Source: Amphiura filiformis (lineage: Eukaryota > Echinodermata > Ophiuroidea > Amphilepidida > Amphiuridae). Taken from it: a DNA stretch of 64,000 bases. Below the pieces are notes generated by a model. That model was not told the origin of the DNA. It saw nothing but the letters and a program-made list of their open reading frames with translations, and searched no databases. Of this stretch, positions 1-9,590 are shown piece by piece (position 1 is the first letter of the stretch; every line of letters starts with the position of its first letter). The stretch is taken from assembly GCF_039555335.1 (NCBI RefSeq), contig NC_092637.1:46455613-46519612 (forward strand). Direction: 5' to 3'. Both the position numbers and the translations under genes were made by a program.

Positions 1-83
1 ACCATTAATACTATTAATCTACTTGGAAGAATATTGAAAGAAACCACATATTATTGAGTCATTGTCTTTTGCAATCTTGACAG

Positions 84-281
84 GAAACGCTGAATTCACC
101 AATGTCATCGAGGCGGTGCAAGCAGAGGTGAATGCTTTAACAGAGGCTGGAATAGAGCACATCATCTTGCTAAGTCATCTATGGGGTCCTGGAGATATCT
201 CACTGGATCTGGAGGTTGCACGTACAGTTAAAGGAGTGGATATCATAGTCGGTGGCGGAGTCAACTATTTCCATTTTGATG
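84..281 (+). CDS. NT5E-like: 5'-nucleotidase exon A: end of metallophosphatase domain
   Basis: Acceptor TTGACAG ends at 83 and donor GTAAGA begins at 282. The exon reads NAEFTNVIEAVQAE, then HIILLSHLWG and VARTVKGVDIIVGGGVNYF. The first His (LSH) matches the penultimate metal-ligand His of the family. The next ligand position, normally the His of GGHSN, is Gly (GGGVN). It enters and leaves in phase 1. Confidence 0.9.
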
Positions 282-3200
282 GTAAGAAATACTTGAGTAT
301 AGTCGAATCCCATTTCACGCATTCCTACACCTCAATGGAAGCCAAAACTGGGTCCCCGTAGTGACTAAAAATATGAAATGATGCGTCCTTGGCGGGGATT
401 TTAAACTGCATTTCATAACCCGTGTTACACGTAGACAATAGAATGATGAAAGTTCACAACACGTACACCATAACAAAGATTTTTAAACGGCTTTAATCCA
501 CCCAATTGGGCAGTCACAACACCAGTTTGGTGCGCCGGGGACTCAGTCATGGCCGACTAAATTCTGACCATCACTTGGCTCGTGGGATTTGTTTATATGA
601 AGAGTTTGGTTCCAAAAGGCCTTAACTCTGCTTTGTGTAAAACTCATTTGAAGATATTCCTAAGATTAGCAGTAACCTTGCCAATGTAATAATATTGGAA
701 CACCAGAATTATATTTTTTGGTTATCTTTAAAAAAGATAAAAGCAAATCTCTTTAACCTCCCATGTGTGAAGAAGAAAGTTGTAAATGTAAAAGATTTTT
801 TTTGTTCCAAAATGAGCTAAATCCAATAGCAGCCATTTTAAATCTTTGCATTAGAGAATTTTCAAATGATGTTGAAAATAGTAAGAAAATAAGCTAACCG
901 TTACAAATGTAATTTAAACGTTAAAATGTTAAAATATACCAGACAAATGAGACACAAGGCCGCTATTGGATTTATTGCCCTTTGGAAACAAACTCTTCAT
1001 ATCATGTCTTCTAAAGAAAACTTGCAATCTCTGCTTTGGTGATTACCAGTAGCAGTAGATAATCTTTTTTATTGCTTTGGTAATGATTACCCAGCAGATA
1101 CAAAACATTTTACTGAAAACGTTTCATTGTTGGGTTATATAAACTTTTAATAGCATTTAAAAACACATTTTTGAAAACGTGATACAAAACTTTATAACAT
1201 AATGTTATTTAAGAGTTGACAAATTATTTTGCAAACTTTGTTGCCAAATATATTTTGCAGTAACATTTGGACATTTGTTAAATGTTGGTCTAGTGTTTTT
1301 TAATATAAAACGTTTTAAAAATGTTTGACATAAACCGACATTTAAATAAAACCAAAACTTGTTTTTTAATACGAATCAGGCGTAATATGATTTTCTCTTT
1401 TTGTAAAATAAAATTAAATGTTGGTATTTATACAGCGCCTTTCACGTGTGTACATGTACCAAAGCGCTTTACATTTATTCCGCTGTCGTTAGAATATGTC
1501 AGCTGCCATACAATACCCAAGGCATGCTCATACCTTTGGGTGGCGCTCAATGGACAATATTCATAACAGCTCCCCATTTCACACCTGGGCAGAGAGAGGC
1601 AGGTAAGGTAAAGCGCCTTGCCCAAGAGCACGACACGATGGCGCCGCCGGGGCTCGAACTCGCAATCCACCGATTACAAGGCAGAGCCCGTACCGCTGCG
1701 CCAACGTGCCCCTAACGTGACCCTATAAGGTCACACACAGGAATCTGATGTTTTTAGAAGGTCATTTTCTGCTGCCTACCAACTGCTCTGCAACAATGTC
1801 GCTCTTTAATTACACAAAGTTTAAAAACGCTATTGTTCTCATTTAATTTTTTTCTACTATAAGGTTGTCCACCAGATATTGAAGAAGCTTGTGATTCGTA
1901 TCCCATAATAGTTACTCCCGATCACGATCCCGAAGGCAAAGTGCTCGTCGTCCATTCACCAATTTGGGGCAAATACATTGGACGTCTGAATGTGATGTTT
2001 AATAAGAATGGCTCAGTATCTGAATGGTATGGCAATCCTGTGCTCTTAGATTCGAGTATTGAAGAAGGTAAGTATTTAGGGACCGTTCACAAACACTTGG
2101 GGGGGCTGATGCAAAAAAAAGGGGGGCTGAAATTTTTGACCCTCCTAAGGGGGGCCTTAAAAAAATTGACCACAAATTTTCCTGGGAAAATTGAGTTTAT
2201 ATGCTTTTCTATGGGGTTGACCCATAATTTTCATGTCAAAAAAGGGGTGGGGGCCCTGAAATTTTTGAGATCTGAAAAGGGGGGCGAAAAATTTTTGCGA
2301 TGAATTTTTTTTGCATCAGGCCCCTCCTAACAAGTGTTTGTGAACGGTTCCTTAAATTGAGATATTTGCGGTTTCTTACTTGAAAGCTTATACTTTTATA
2401 CTGACGCTGGTTAAATCGATTTAAAATAACTCGACTGTTCATTAATAAATCTCTCCTGATCATGCCGATTTTAGAAAAATACTGCACTACTCGATTTTGC
2501 ATTAAACGAACCATACTTATTATGTTTTGGCAAATGAAACATAGCGAAATCTTAATCCTTTAATTAGAGGCAACTGGATTGAATTAAAAGTCTTATTTTG
2601 ATATCTGGCCAGTGTTTGGAAATACATGCAATAAAACTTGCAATTTATAATTAAAGAATTAAAAAGACCAGTTTGAGTCTGACGTCATATATCAATTGAA
2701 CTCGGGCTGCGGTATGTGTCGTGGCGATGAACTGCTGAACTCGACGGTAAATCAGGGCGCTGTATGGTTAATTTTACACCTGCAATATACAAACCATCTC
2801 AAAAGTTAAGTCTTCATAGTCGGAAACTTTCTTTTCTGAAGGCACCATGTCATGCCTAGAAAAGTTGCCTTTCTTACATAATTTTTCTCCATTTTATGCG
2901 ATTCCTTTTCTCCGATCGGCACCAGATGAATCGACCTTTCTTTTATGCGCTATTTACTAATCAATGGTCGTTGGGAGTTTAATTGACAGTGACGTCAGAC
3001 GCAAACAAATCCTGTCTTTATTTATAGCATGCTTACAATTACAGTCATTAAATTCACAAACTTGGCGCAAGGCTATAGCATTTAAAATCAACCCGGGGAA
3101 TTGGCTCGAAGCCTAACAACAGGATATTGAGGGCATGTAATGCCTACATGAATTACCAGGGATTGGGAAATATACTTAAATGTATTTTAGCCTGAAAATG

Positions 3201-6200
3201 TACAAACCTGATCATTTCCCCACGTCCCCCTGGATGGGGGAGTGCTTTAATGGAAGTACTAAATATATAATGCATTTCGAATTCCAATTTTTGTTTCAGA
3301 TCCCGAGTGCTTAGCCGATATCAGAGAACTCATTGAAGGAGCGCCAGCAGAAGAGGCCAACGAAGTAGTTGGTCGTACACACGTGCTCCTGGAAGGTTAC
3401 CCCCGGTATTCATGCCGAATGGAAGAATGCAATATGGGTAACCTGATAACGGATGCCATGGTGTGGAAATGGGCCACGTTATACGATGGAGAGGAGGAGC
3501 TGGAAGGATGGACCAAAGTTGCTACTGCTGTGTTTAACTCGGGTGGAATACGAGACTCCATTGAACAAGGTAGTGTGCTCATCTCTTTCAAAGACAGGAT
3601 TTGTTAATAAATACCTACTTACATACCTACCAGATAGCATCATGCATTTCTGGACCTGCTGTCTGATGTAGCAGGTAATTTCATATGGACCGGTCCTTGG
3701 TAGCAACTTCGGCTTCCTCCACAGACCACCTGCTGCCAAGTCTATCCTGGTTTTCCAAGTTGCCCTAGCGCATCCATGTCTCCTTTTTCCGCGTATGGAA
3801 TTATAAAAATAGTGTTATTGGGATGCGACTCTCATACATTCTCAACAGATGAGCAAACCACTGTAAGTGGGGCTTTCGAATGAGCTTCTGTTGCTTTGTC
3901 ATAGATCTTACGAAGTCGTTGGTGATATACTGATATGCTGTGTCAATTTCCTTTGGGTTCTCGTATCAAATGCAGCGATATAATAAATGACATATAAAAT
4001 ACTGACTGTTTGCTTGAAATGGGCAGCAGGTGTTTTTGAATATTTTGTTTCAAAACATAAGTAAATAAAAAATGACATTTAGCTGCAGTTAAATAAACTG
4101 GTATAGTTTTGTTGGGAGGCAGATATATTTTAAAAATTAAAACAATTTCTAATTGCAATTTACAAAGCAGATTTGTTTGACCTTTTTCATCAAAGTCAGA
4201 AGAAATTGGCCAATGTTGACCTTTGACCTTTCACTAATAACTACAGACTGATAAGTCGTAGATAGTTCAAACTATGTAATTTCTGCAGATAAATTCTCGA
4301 GTATGTTTTAATCAAGTTTGAACAATTTTGACCCTTATATAAACTTTGACCTCTGAATTCTGAGATTGCACAATATGGCTCAATGTGGTTTTCCTAACAA
4401 GCAATAGGAGTGCATACTTATACCAATTATATTGCTTATATCACATTTTTGCGGTCAATTGTTACTTACAAGATGACTTTTTCTGCAACCTCATACTCTA
4501 ATTTCGGTTATTCCTTCATGTAATTTTACACGATATTAGGGTTAGGGTTAGGGTTAGGGTTAAGGTTAGGGTTAGTTTAGGGTTAGGATTAGGGTTAGTG
4601 TTAGGGTTAGGATTAGGGTTATGATTATGATTAGGCTTAGGGTTAGGGTTAGGATTAGGGTTAGAGTTAGGATTTAGGTTACACGAAATAATTACATGAA
4701 GGATCGACCCTAATTCCACACTATTTATTGTTCTGAATGGAGTCCCTACACATTTATTTTTGATCCTAAAACTATTCGCTTTGATGAGATAATTATTGTT
4801 AATTTTTATTAGGTTATATATATTATCACTTTGAACAGACAATCTTATGAAAATGAATAATTTCCTTTTTATTTTAACAAGTAACTAATTAAATTGAAAA
4901 GATCTCCAACTCATTATTTGACAAGACTATCCATTTCAATTAGAGAAATATCATGTCCCCCTTCGAATAATCTTGTTAAATTTGAATGGGGGAGGGGGAG
5001 GGGCTAGATTCCAGTTTTGGAGTGCGTAATACAGTACTATAATATGTCAATACCGTTATACACTTCTGACACCATTGTTATGTTAAGGGATGTGGAATGA
5101 GCGTTTCGACAGTATTTTTTGTGGGATATGAGATCACATCAGACATATCGAACTGCATTCTGAATACGAAGAAAGCCCATCTGATATCAAATAATTTTAA
5201 TTTTTTGAAATTCGCGATACAACACAACTTTTATGACAAATTATTAAAATTTGATATTTTTAAAATTTTGATATATAGGCCTAACAGTCCTCGAAGTAAA
5301 CTCGAAGGTCCGTATGCACAAAAGAGTTAGACCGGGTCTAAAGTTAGACCTGGTCTAAGTTGATTTTAGTTCCATCAGGAATGGTCCTTTACTCTTATTT
5401 CCTTCCTAAAGTAGCTAGCAAATTCTAAAGATTTAAATGCAGAGTTCAAAAATAATACAAAATATCTTAAGCAAATGTAAAGGAAAATGTCCTTTCTCCT
5501 GGGACTAAATTCCACTTAGACCAGGTCTAACTTTAGACCCGGTCTAACTCTTTTGTACATACGGACCTAAAAATCTAATGATATGTACTTAAAGCGTATG
5601 TAGCTGGGAGGAAAAGCCGACGATCAATTGAAAATTTTGACCTTTCATATTGAAGTTTATACATTTTCCCCCCCAAAACACTATTTTTTTGGTGTTTTTG
5701 GGAAAAAAATCCATATCTTCAACACGAAAGGTCAAAATTTTCAATTGATCGTCGGCTTTTCATCCCAGCTACATACACTTTAAGTACATATCATCAGATT
5801 TATAAAATTTACTTCGAGTACTGTTAAATATCAAAAATATCAATTTTTAATCATTTGCCATAAAATGTGTATTACATCGCAAATTTCAAAAAAAAAATCA
5901 AAATTATTTGATATCAAAAGGACATTCTTCGTATTCAGAATACAATTCGATATCTTTGGGGTGCTCTCATCTCCCACTGTCCAAACGTTCATACCCCATC
6001 CCTTAATATCGCTAAACATAATTCTACATATAATAAGACACGAAATTAAACACTATGTATTTTCTAAGCACCATTATGCCATTTGATTCTGTATTTTACT
6101 TTGCACAGGTAACATAACGTACCATGACCTGGTCAATGTCCTGCCATTTGGCAACACTCTTGATATAGTGGACTTAGAAGGGAGGTACATCCGGGAAATG

Positions 6201-9200
6201 TTGGAGCATTCTGCTGCAGGTTATTACACTTCAGGACAATTTCTTCAAATGGCAGGTTAGTGTGTATACACTGTAAAAATATTTTACTGAACACTGAATA
6301 AAAAGGTCACAGCTCAACAGTTGAGTAAAAAAATACTCAACATTGAACTCATTATATAGGTCACAACTCAACAAATGAGTAAAAAAGTACTCAATGTTCA
6401 GTAAGTTTTTACTCAACAGTCGAGTTGTGACATATATGAGTTAATGTTGAGTAATTTTTTACTCAACTGTTGAGCTGTGACCTTTTTACTCGGTGATGAG
6501 TAAACTAATTTTACAGTGTACTGAATGAGTCAAGAGATCATATCATGATATAGATGTTTGAAAAGTACATCATTTTGCAAACACTTGACAGGTTGTCGCT
6601 AACCACTACGGCCCCACATCATTCCATAAACCATTTAACAACAAATCAGGAACTTTGTTGCTTCAAGAGTGCACGTCCTAGAAATTCACAAATAAGCTTC
6701 GCAACCAGGATCAGCTCCCCGAGTTTCGTACGGGTTACAACGAGATAATTAGCATTAGCAGGGGAATTTCAAGCTAACTTAATTTTTCCACGAGAGCGTA
6801 CTAGGCACCGCCAGGGTTCGAACCCACAACTTCTCGCACCATAGTCGAACACATTATCGATTGAGCCAACTTATCGATTTGAGCTAACTTATCGATTTGT
6901 GCTAACTTATCGATTTGAGCTAACTTATCGATTTGAGCTAAACTGATTTATACAAATTATTTTTGTATTCAAGTTCCCGACATTCTAGAATTTTTGACTG
7001 TTCTAGTCAAACTTATTAACTGGAATGTCAAATTATTTTTTAACCCAAACACTCCCAGATACTACTAAATACTTCGTGATATATCCACTGCGCACACATG
7101 TATATAACGTGATGCCATGACGCAATCACCATAAAATGATATATACACATGATTTCGTTGGCCGGGCCAGCGAAATTCGTGGCTGCCGATCACCGCTTAC
7201 TGCAAGCCACATGAGGGGTCTCGGGTTCGAATCCAGACAACAACTTCTTTCTTCATCTTTTCTCTTTATTCCTTCTTAGGGCGTGAGGGTTAGAGTATCA
7301 AATATTTTGAAAAGTGGATGTTTTATATTCATGGACGTACGTTTGGTAGATCAACTGTATACAACACAAATCCACGTGCATGCTCTCTCTTTTTAAGCCG
7401 TGTGCAGGGAAAAACACTGGGTCAATAGCCTCTTCAGAAAAGTAAAAAGAAATAAAAAAATCATAGTATTATTTATTTATTTTTATATTGCATTTATTAT
7501 CATTGCATTTTTACATCTCCTGTGTCAAATGCTAACATAATTTACTGTTTTGTTTATTATTGTAGGAATGCGAGTAACCTACGACGTATCAAAGGACCCG
7601 TATGACGACAGGGTCGTAGAGGTCATGATAAGCTGCGCAAAATGCGAATATCCTCAATTCGAGCCTTTGGATGACGACGAGACTTATACTATCGCCCTCC
7701 CATCATTCCTTGCGGATGGTTACGACGGATATGACGTCATTGCAGAAAATGCTGTTAACCGACAAACAGGTTAGAAAATAGCCATCATTACGAACAGACG
7801 ATCGGAATGTTTTTGTGAATATTCCCAATTATCCAGGTTGATAAAGATAAAATTAATATTGAATCTATTCATGCTGTATGGACCCACTAAACAAAAAAAT
7901 GTCTTTAAACCGTTATAAATGTCGGTTTATATACGTTTAAGAGAAAAATAAGAGGGATGGGGAAAGAAATTAGGATCAAGAGGGAAGGAAAAGCAACAGA
8001 GAGGAAGCGTCCCCTCAGCACAATCTCTCTCGATTGAAGTTTATTTATGTTTATTAAGTTTAAACACACTTCAATCGAGAGGGAAATTGCACTCTAAAAA
8101 GATTGAAATTTCACTCTTTGCACAGTGAAAATTTTACTATATGTGATTTTCACTCTTGGTAGATTGAAATGTCAATCTTTTCGATTGACCCGAAGAGTCA
8201 CTCCGAGGAGGATTGACTTTTTCACTCTTTGGAATTAAGAGAGTATATACACTTCAGAGAATTTGTGATTGAAATTCAAATAACTCAGAAAGTACGCTTT
8301 TTGTGAATACGCCCGCAACAGAGATGTTTTTGTTACTTGTCATGGCAAATGAGGATGGGAATAGAATTAAATTGTCAGGTTTTATGCTTCTATCAGAGAT
8401 TCTTCAAATACAAGTGTTTAAAATCCAAAAGCATCAATAATTTAGAAGTTCTGGGTCCTGAAAGTCTCTGAAGTGTACTACGGAACTGCCTCTTATATAA
8501 ATTCGGCTATTCCACTTGAAATTCACACTACCGCTGTGGGAGATTTTGGAAATATCCTCCACAGGGGGAGTATGTTTTTCAAATATAACTGGTCAGGGTT
8601 AATAATTTTGAAACCCATACACCCTTGTATTATGGCTTTATACCTATATCTTCCACAACTGGAGTGAGTATTTCAAATGGAAGTACCCAAATTGCTATTC
8701 TATTCAAAACTCATACTCCCTCTGCAGATGACTTTAGTTAAATCTTCCACAGGAGTAGTGTGGATTTTAAATGGAATAGCTTGCTCAAATCAAGTCCCAT
8801 CTGTGGAATCCTTGGAATTTTCCTTTTGAGTTTAATTTTAAGAAAATGCCTTGTATTTAAATGTGACAATAAAATGTTGTGCATAATTTACTGTATTGTG
8901 TTTCTTTGTTTATTCTTTGATTAACAGGAGAAGGAGATGTGGAATGCCTCATCGATTATATCGACAAATATACTCCAATTTACACCCCCCTAGAACGACG
9001 AATCACCATCATTTCACCCATAGTTGCACCTGTAGATTCATGCCTGGCACCTACCGAAACCAACATTACGACCACCGCTCCTCCTGCGACTACATCATCG
9101 GATCTGACGATGATGTTGATGAGTACGGCTGCTGATGCGGCAACATCGACAGCAGCAGCAACGTCGATGCCGGCGACATCATCGATGGCGGCTACGACAA

Positions 9201-9265
9201 TCTCGACCACCACCACGAGACGAAGTGGTGGTGGCGGTAGACCCGATAAGCCGCGGAAAAATTAG
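84..9265 (+). CDS. NT5E-like: Ecto-5'-nucleotidase (CD73-like), 3' six exons, N-terminus outside window
   Basis: Exons 84-281, 1864-2067, 3300-3569, 6109-6255, 7566-7769 and 8928-9265 join in one open frame of 452 residues plus stop. All five introns are GT-AG and phase 1. Family members hydrolyse extracellular nucleoside 5'-monophosphates such as AMP to the nucleoside. The protein shows the end of the metallophosphatase domain (LSHLWG, VDIIVGGG), the linker, and the whole C-terminal substrate-binding domain (ECNMGNLITDAM, FNSGGIRDSI, VLPFGNTLD, LPSFLADGYDGY). The N-terminal half of the metal site must lie left of position 84. Oddities: the second metal-ligand His of the GGH motif is Gly. The C-terminus is a Thr/Ala/Ser-rich tail ending in basic residues, with no hydrophobic GPI-attachment signal, so the product may be secreted rather than anchored. 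Family assignment is firm; enzyme activity is doubtful. Confidence 0.93.
298..596. mobile_element. Degraded copy A of a TIR element family (TATA target)
   Basis: The copy begins TATAGTCGAATCC and ends near 596 with GGGATTTGTTTATA. The interior matches 11628-12160 (same order: ACGCATTCCTACACCT, AATGATGCGTCCTTGGCG, AACTGCATTTCATAACC, CTTGGCTCGTGGGATT). It is the most diverged of three copies in the window. It starts 16 bases after the donor of exon A. Confidence 0.7.
597..1404 (+). other. Intron sequence, nothing recognised
   Basis: AT-rich intron DNA with scattered A and T runs. No conserved frame, inverted repeat or tandem unit stands out. Confidence 0.5.
1405..1712 (-). mobile_element. tRNA-derived SINE-like element
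   Basis: Read on the minus strand it starts near 1712 with a tRNA-like head: A-box-like TTGGCGCAGCGG and B-box-like GAGTTCGAGCC. A body follows containing CTTGGGCAAGGCGCTTTACC and a stretch with AAAGCGCTTTGG and AAAGGCGCTGTATAAATACC. The tail is A/T-rich. Head plus GGCAAGGCGCTTTAC-type body is typical of marine invertebrate SINEs; the exact family was not identified. Confidence 0.65.
1864..2067 (+). CDS. NT5E-like: 5'-nucleotidase exon B: domain linker
   Basis: Acceptor CTATAAG ends at 1863; donor GTAAGT follows 2067. It encodes CPPDIEEACDSYPIIVTP, the VLVVHSPIWGKYIGRLNV strand (family VVQAYAFGKYLGYL) and GNPVLLDSSIEE (family GNPILLNSSIPED). The match to the family runs the length of the exon. 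A TIR element starts 11 bases after the donor. Confidence 0.92.
2079..2351. mobile_element. MITE, PIF/Harbinger-like (TTA target duplication)
   Basis: Inverted ends GGGACCGTTCACAAACAC and GTGTTTGTGAACGGTTCC are flanked by TTA at 2076-2078 and 2352-2354. The 273-bp interior is G-run rich and has no coding capacity. The 3-bp TTA duplication suits PIF/Harbinger; that assignment is an inference. It sits 11 bases after the exon B donor. Confidence 0.8.
2660..3020. repeat. Dispersed repeat with GTCTGACGTCA ends
   Basis: GTCTGACGTCA near 2678 is matched by TGACGTCAGAC near 2990. The interior (AAACCATCTCAAAAGTTA, GAAGGCACCATGTCA, TTCCTTTTCTCCGATCGG) recurs at 24345-24675 in the same order. It is probably a non-autonomous DNA element. 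Confidence 0.6.
3300..3569 (+). CDS. NT5E-like: 5'-nucleotidase exon C: substrate-binding domain, ECN motif
   Basis: Acceptor TTTGTTTCAG ends at 3299; donor GTAGTG follows 3569. It contains SCRMEECNMGNLITDAM and FNSGGIRDSI. The Arg after the first Cys, the Asn of NSGG and the Arg of GIR, which contact substrate in CD73, are present. The two Cys that form the neighbouring disulfide in CD73 (LIC..., MCIL) are both absent, which is consistent with paired loss of that bridge. Confidence 0.93.
3571..4511 (+). other. Intron sequence, nothing recognised
   Basis: The sequence just inside the donor continues in frame for 12 codons to TAA, but the GTAGTG donor and the frame of exon D show this is intron. 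The rest is AT-rich with no repeats that stand out. Confidence 0.5.
4512..4703 (+). repeat. Interstitial telomere-like (TTAGGG)n block bounded by inverted repeats
   Basis: About 145 bp (4536-4680) of degenerate TTAGGG units on the plus strand, with variants such as TTAAGG, TTAGTG and TTATGA. A perfect 14-bp inverted repeat brackets it: TCCTTCATGTAATT at 4512-4525 and its complement at 4690-4703. The symmetry suggests the block lies inside, or was captured by, a small palindromic element rather than being a plain chromosome-end relic. Confidence 0.85.
5087..6002. mobile_element. Foldback MITE, piggyBac-like (TTAA ends), with nested element
   Basis: Two long arms pair over most of their length, with shared blocks such as GCATTCTGAATACGAAGAA against TTCTTCGTATTCAGAATAC, and GACGATCAATTGAAAATTTT against its complement. 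The ends GGGATG and CATCCC are flanked by TTAA at 5083-5086 and 6003-6006. A second inverted-repeat element interrupts the left arm at 5307-5567. Related ends occur at 15940-16513, near 18930 and near 45202. Confidence 0.8.
5307..5567. mobile_element. Nested palindromic MITE inside the 5087-6002 foldback
   Basis: The arms start GGTCCGTATGCACAAAAGAG and end with its near-complement, followed inward by repeated GGTCTAA/TTAGACC motifs. It interrupts the left arm of the outer element; the right arm carries the uninterrupted sequence, so the order of insertion is clear. Confidence 0.8.
6109..6255 (+). CDS. NT5E-like: 5'-nucleotidase exon D
   Basis: Acceptor TTTGCACAG ends at 6108; donor GTTAGT follows 6255. 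It encodes NITYHDLVNVLPFGNTLDIV and EMLEHSAAGYYTSGQFLQMA. The Phe of LPFG corresponds to one of the two aromatic residues that stack the nucleobase in CD73. Confidence 0.93.
6269..6518. mobile_element. MITE with CACTGTAAAA ends and TA target
   Basis: Ends CACTGTAAAA and TTTTACAGTG are flanked by TA on both sides. The interior is a long near-palindrome of TCAACAGTTGAGTAAAAAA-type blocks and GGTCACAGCTCAAC. The TA duplication suggests Tc1/mariner-type mobilisation (inference). It lies 13 bases after the exon D donor. Confidence 0.8.
6800..6868 (-). repeat. tRNA-like SINE head
   Basis: On the minus strand: TTGGCTCAATCGATAATGTG, then GTTGTGGGTTCGAACCCTGG, an A-box-like and a B-box-like segment with tRNA spacing. 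No acceptor stem pairing is evident, so this is a SINE head or tRNA relic, not a tRNA gene. Confidence 0.55.
6861..6951 (+). repeat. 18-bp minisatellite next to the tRNA-like head
   Basis: About five tandem copies of GAGCTAACTTATCGATTT with few substitutions. The unit resembles the complement of the A-box end of the adjoining tRNA-like sequence (ATCGATTGAGCCAACTTATC), which suggests the array grew from that end. Confidence 0.75.
7147..7245 (+). repeat. tRNA-like SINE head
   Basis: GTTGGCCGGGCCAGCGAAAT and, about 60 bases on, GGTCTCGGGTTCGAATCC match A- and B-box order. The T-stem-like end is followed by a pyrimidine-rich stretch. No complete cloverleaf is apparent. Confidence 0.45.
7566..7769 (+). 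CDS. NT5E-like: 5'-nucleotidase exon E
   Basis: Acceptor TTATTGTAG ends at 7565; donor GTTAGA follows 7769. It encodes GMRVTYDVSKDP, the conserved Cys pair SCAKCE (family LCTKCR) and LPSFLADGYDGYDVI. In CD73 the last motif is GDGF, whose Phe is the second base-stacking aromatic; here it is Tyr, a conservative change. Confidence 0.93.
8027..8083. repeat. Hairpin in intron 5 and surrounding TTTCACTCTT repeats
   Basis: CTCTCGATTGAAGT and its complement ACTTCAATCGAGAG enclose about 27 bases. Downstream to 8290 the motifs AGATTGAAAT and TTTTCACTCTT recur several times; similar ones are at 25750-25930. Probably remains of a palindromic element. Confidence 0.5.
8505..8780. mobile_element. Palindromic MITE, GGCTATTCCA family, copy 1
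   Basis: It begins GGCTATTCCACTTGAAATTC and ends with TTTTAAATGGAATAGC. Internal arms with CCTCCACAGGGGGAGTAT and TCTTCCACAGGAGTAGTG repeat in both orientations. Three copies of the family are in the window. Confidence 0.75.
8928..9265 (+). CDS. NT5E-like: 5'-nucleotidase last exon with Thr/Ala-rich tail
   Basis: Acceptor TGATTAACAG ends at 8927; stop TAG is at 9263-9265. It begins GEGDVECLIDYIDKY and PLERRITI, matching the end of the catalytic domain (family VEGRIKF). About 70 residues rich in Thr, Ala and Ser follow, then GGGGRPDKPRKN. No hydrophobic tail or omega-site is visible. The tail DNA is rich in short GAT/GCA repeats, so its length may vary. Confidence 0.9.
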
Positions 9266-9357
9266 ACGTTAAAAATTTAAATTAATTTAGTCAAAACGTT
9301 GCACGACTTACGACACGAAAATCTTGAAATCGATTAAATTAGAGAGTTGTTTAAAAG

Positions 9358-9363
9358 AATAAA
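9358..9363 (+). promoter_or_regulatory. Candidate polyadenylation signal of the nucleotidase gene
   Basis: AATAAA 93 bases after the stop codon. It is the first canonical hexamer downstream of the gene. Confidence 0.4.
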
Positions 9364-9414
9364 TTAATATCCGTAAGCCGTATGTGCTATTTTCCTCTCT
9401 TCTATGAAGCATTA

Positions 9415-9590
9415 GGCTATTCGAGTTGAAATCCATACACTCACTATAGAAGACATAACCTTCCACACAGTGAGTGTGAATCTCAAATGGGATTACCTGA
9501 ATTGGTGACTCCATTTAAAAAATATCCCTTGTGTGGCTGATTAAGGTCATGTCTTTCATAGGGGGTGTATGGATTTCAACTGGAATAGCC
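9415..9590. mobile_element. Palindromic MITE, GGCTATTCCA family, copy 2
   Basis: Ends GGCTATTCGAGTTGAAATCC and GGATTTCAACTGGAATAGCC are near-perfect complements over 20 bp. The interior contains AAGACATAACCTTCCACACA and AAGGTCATGTCTTTCATAGG. Confidence 0.8.

Noticed and set aside
3570-3607. Read-through of nucleotidase exon C to the TAA at 3605
   Set aside because: GTAGTG donor at 3570 in phase 1 and exon D joining with full family homology show this is intron.
4516-4842. Asn-Pro repeat protein on the minus strand
   Set aside because: Translation of the TTAGGG block.
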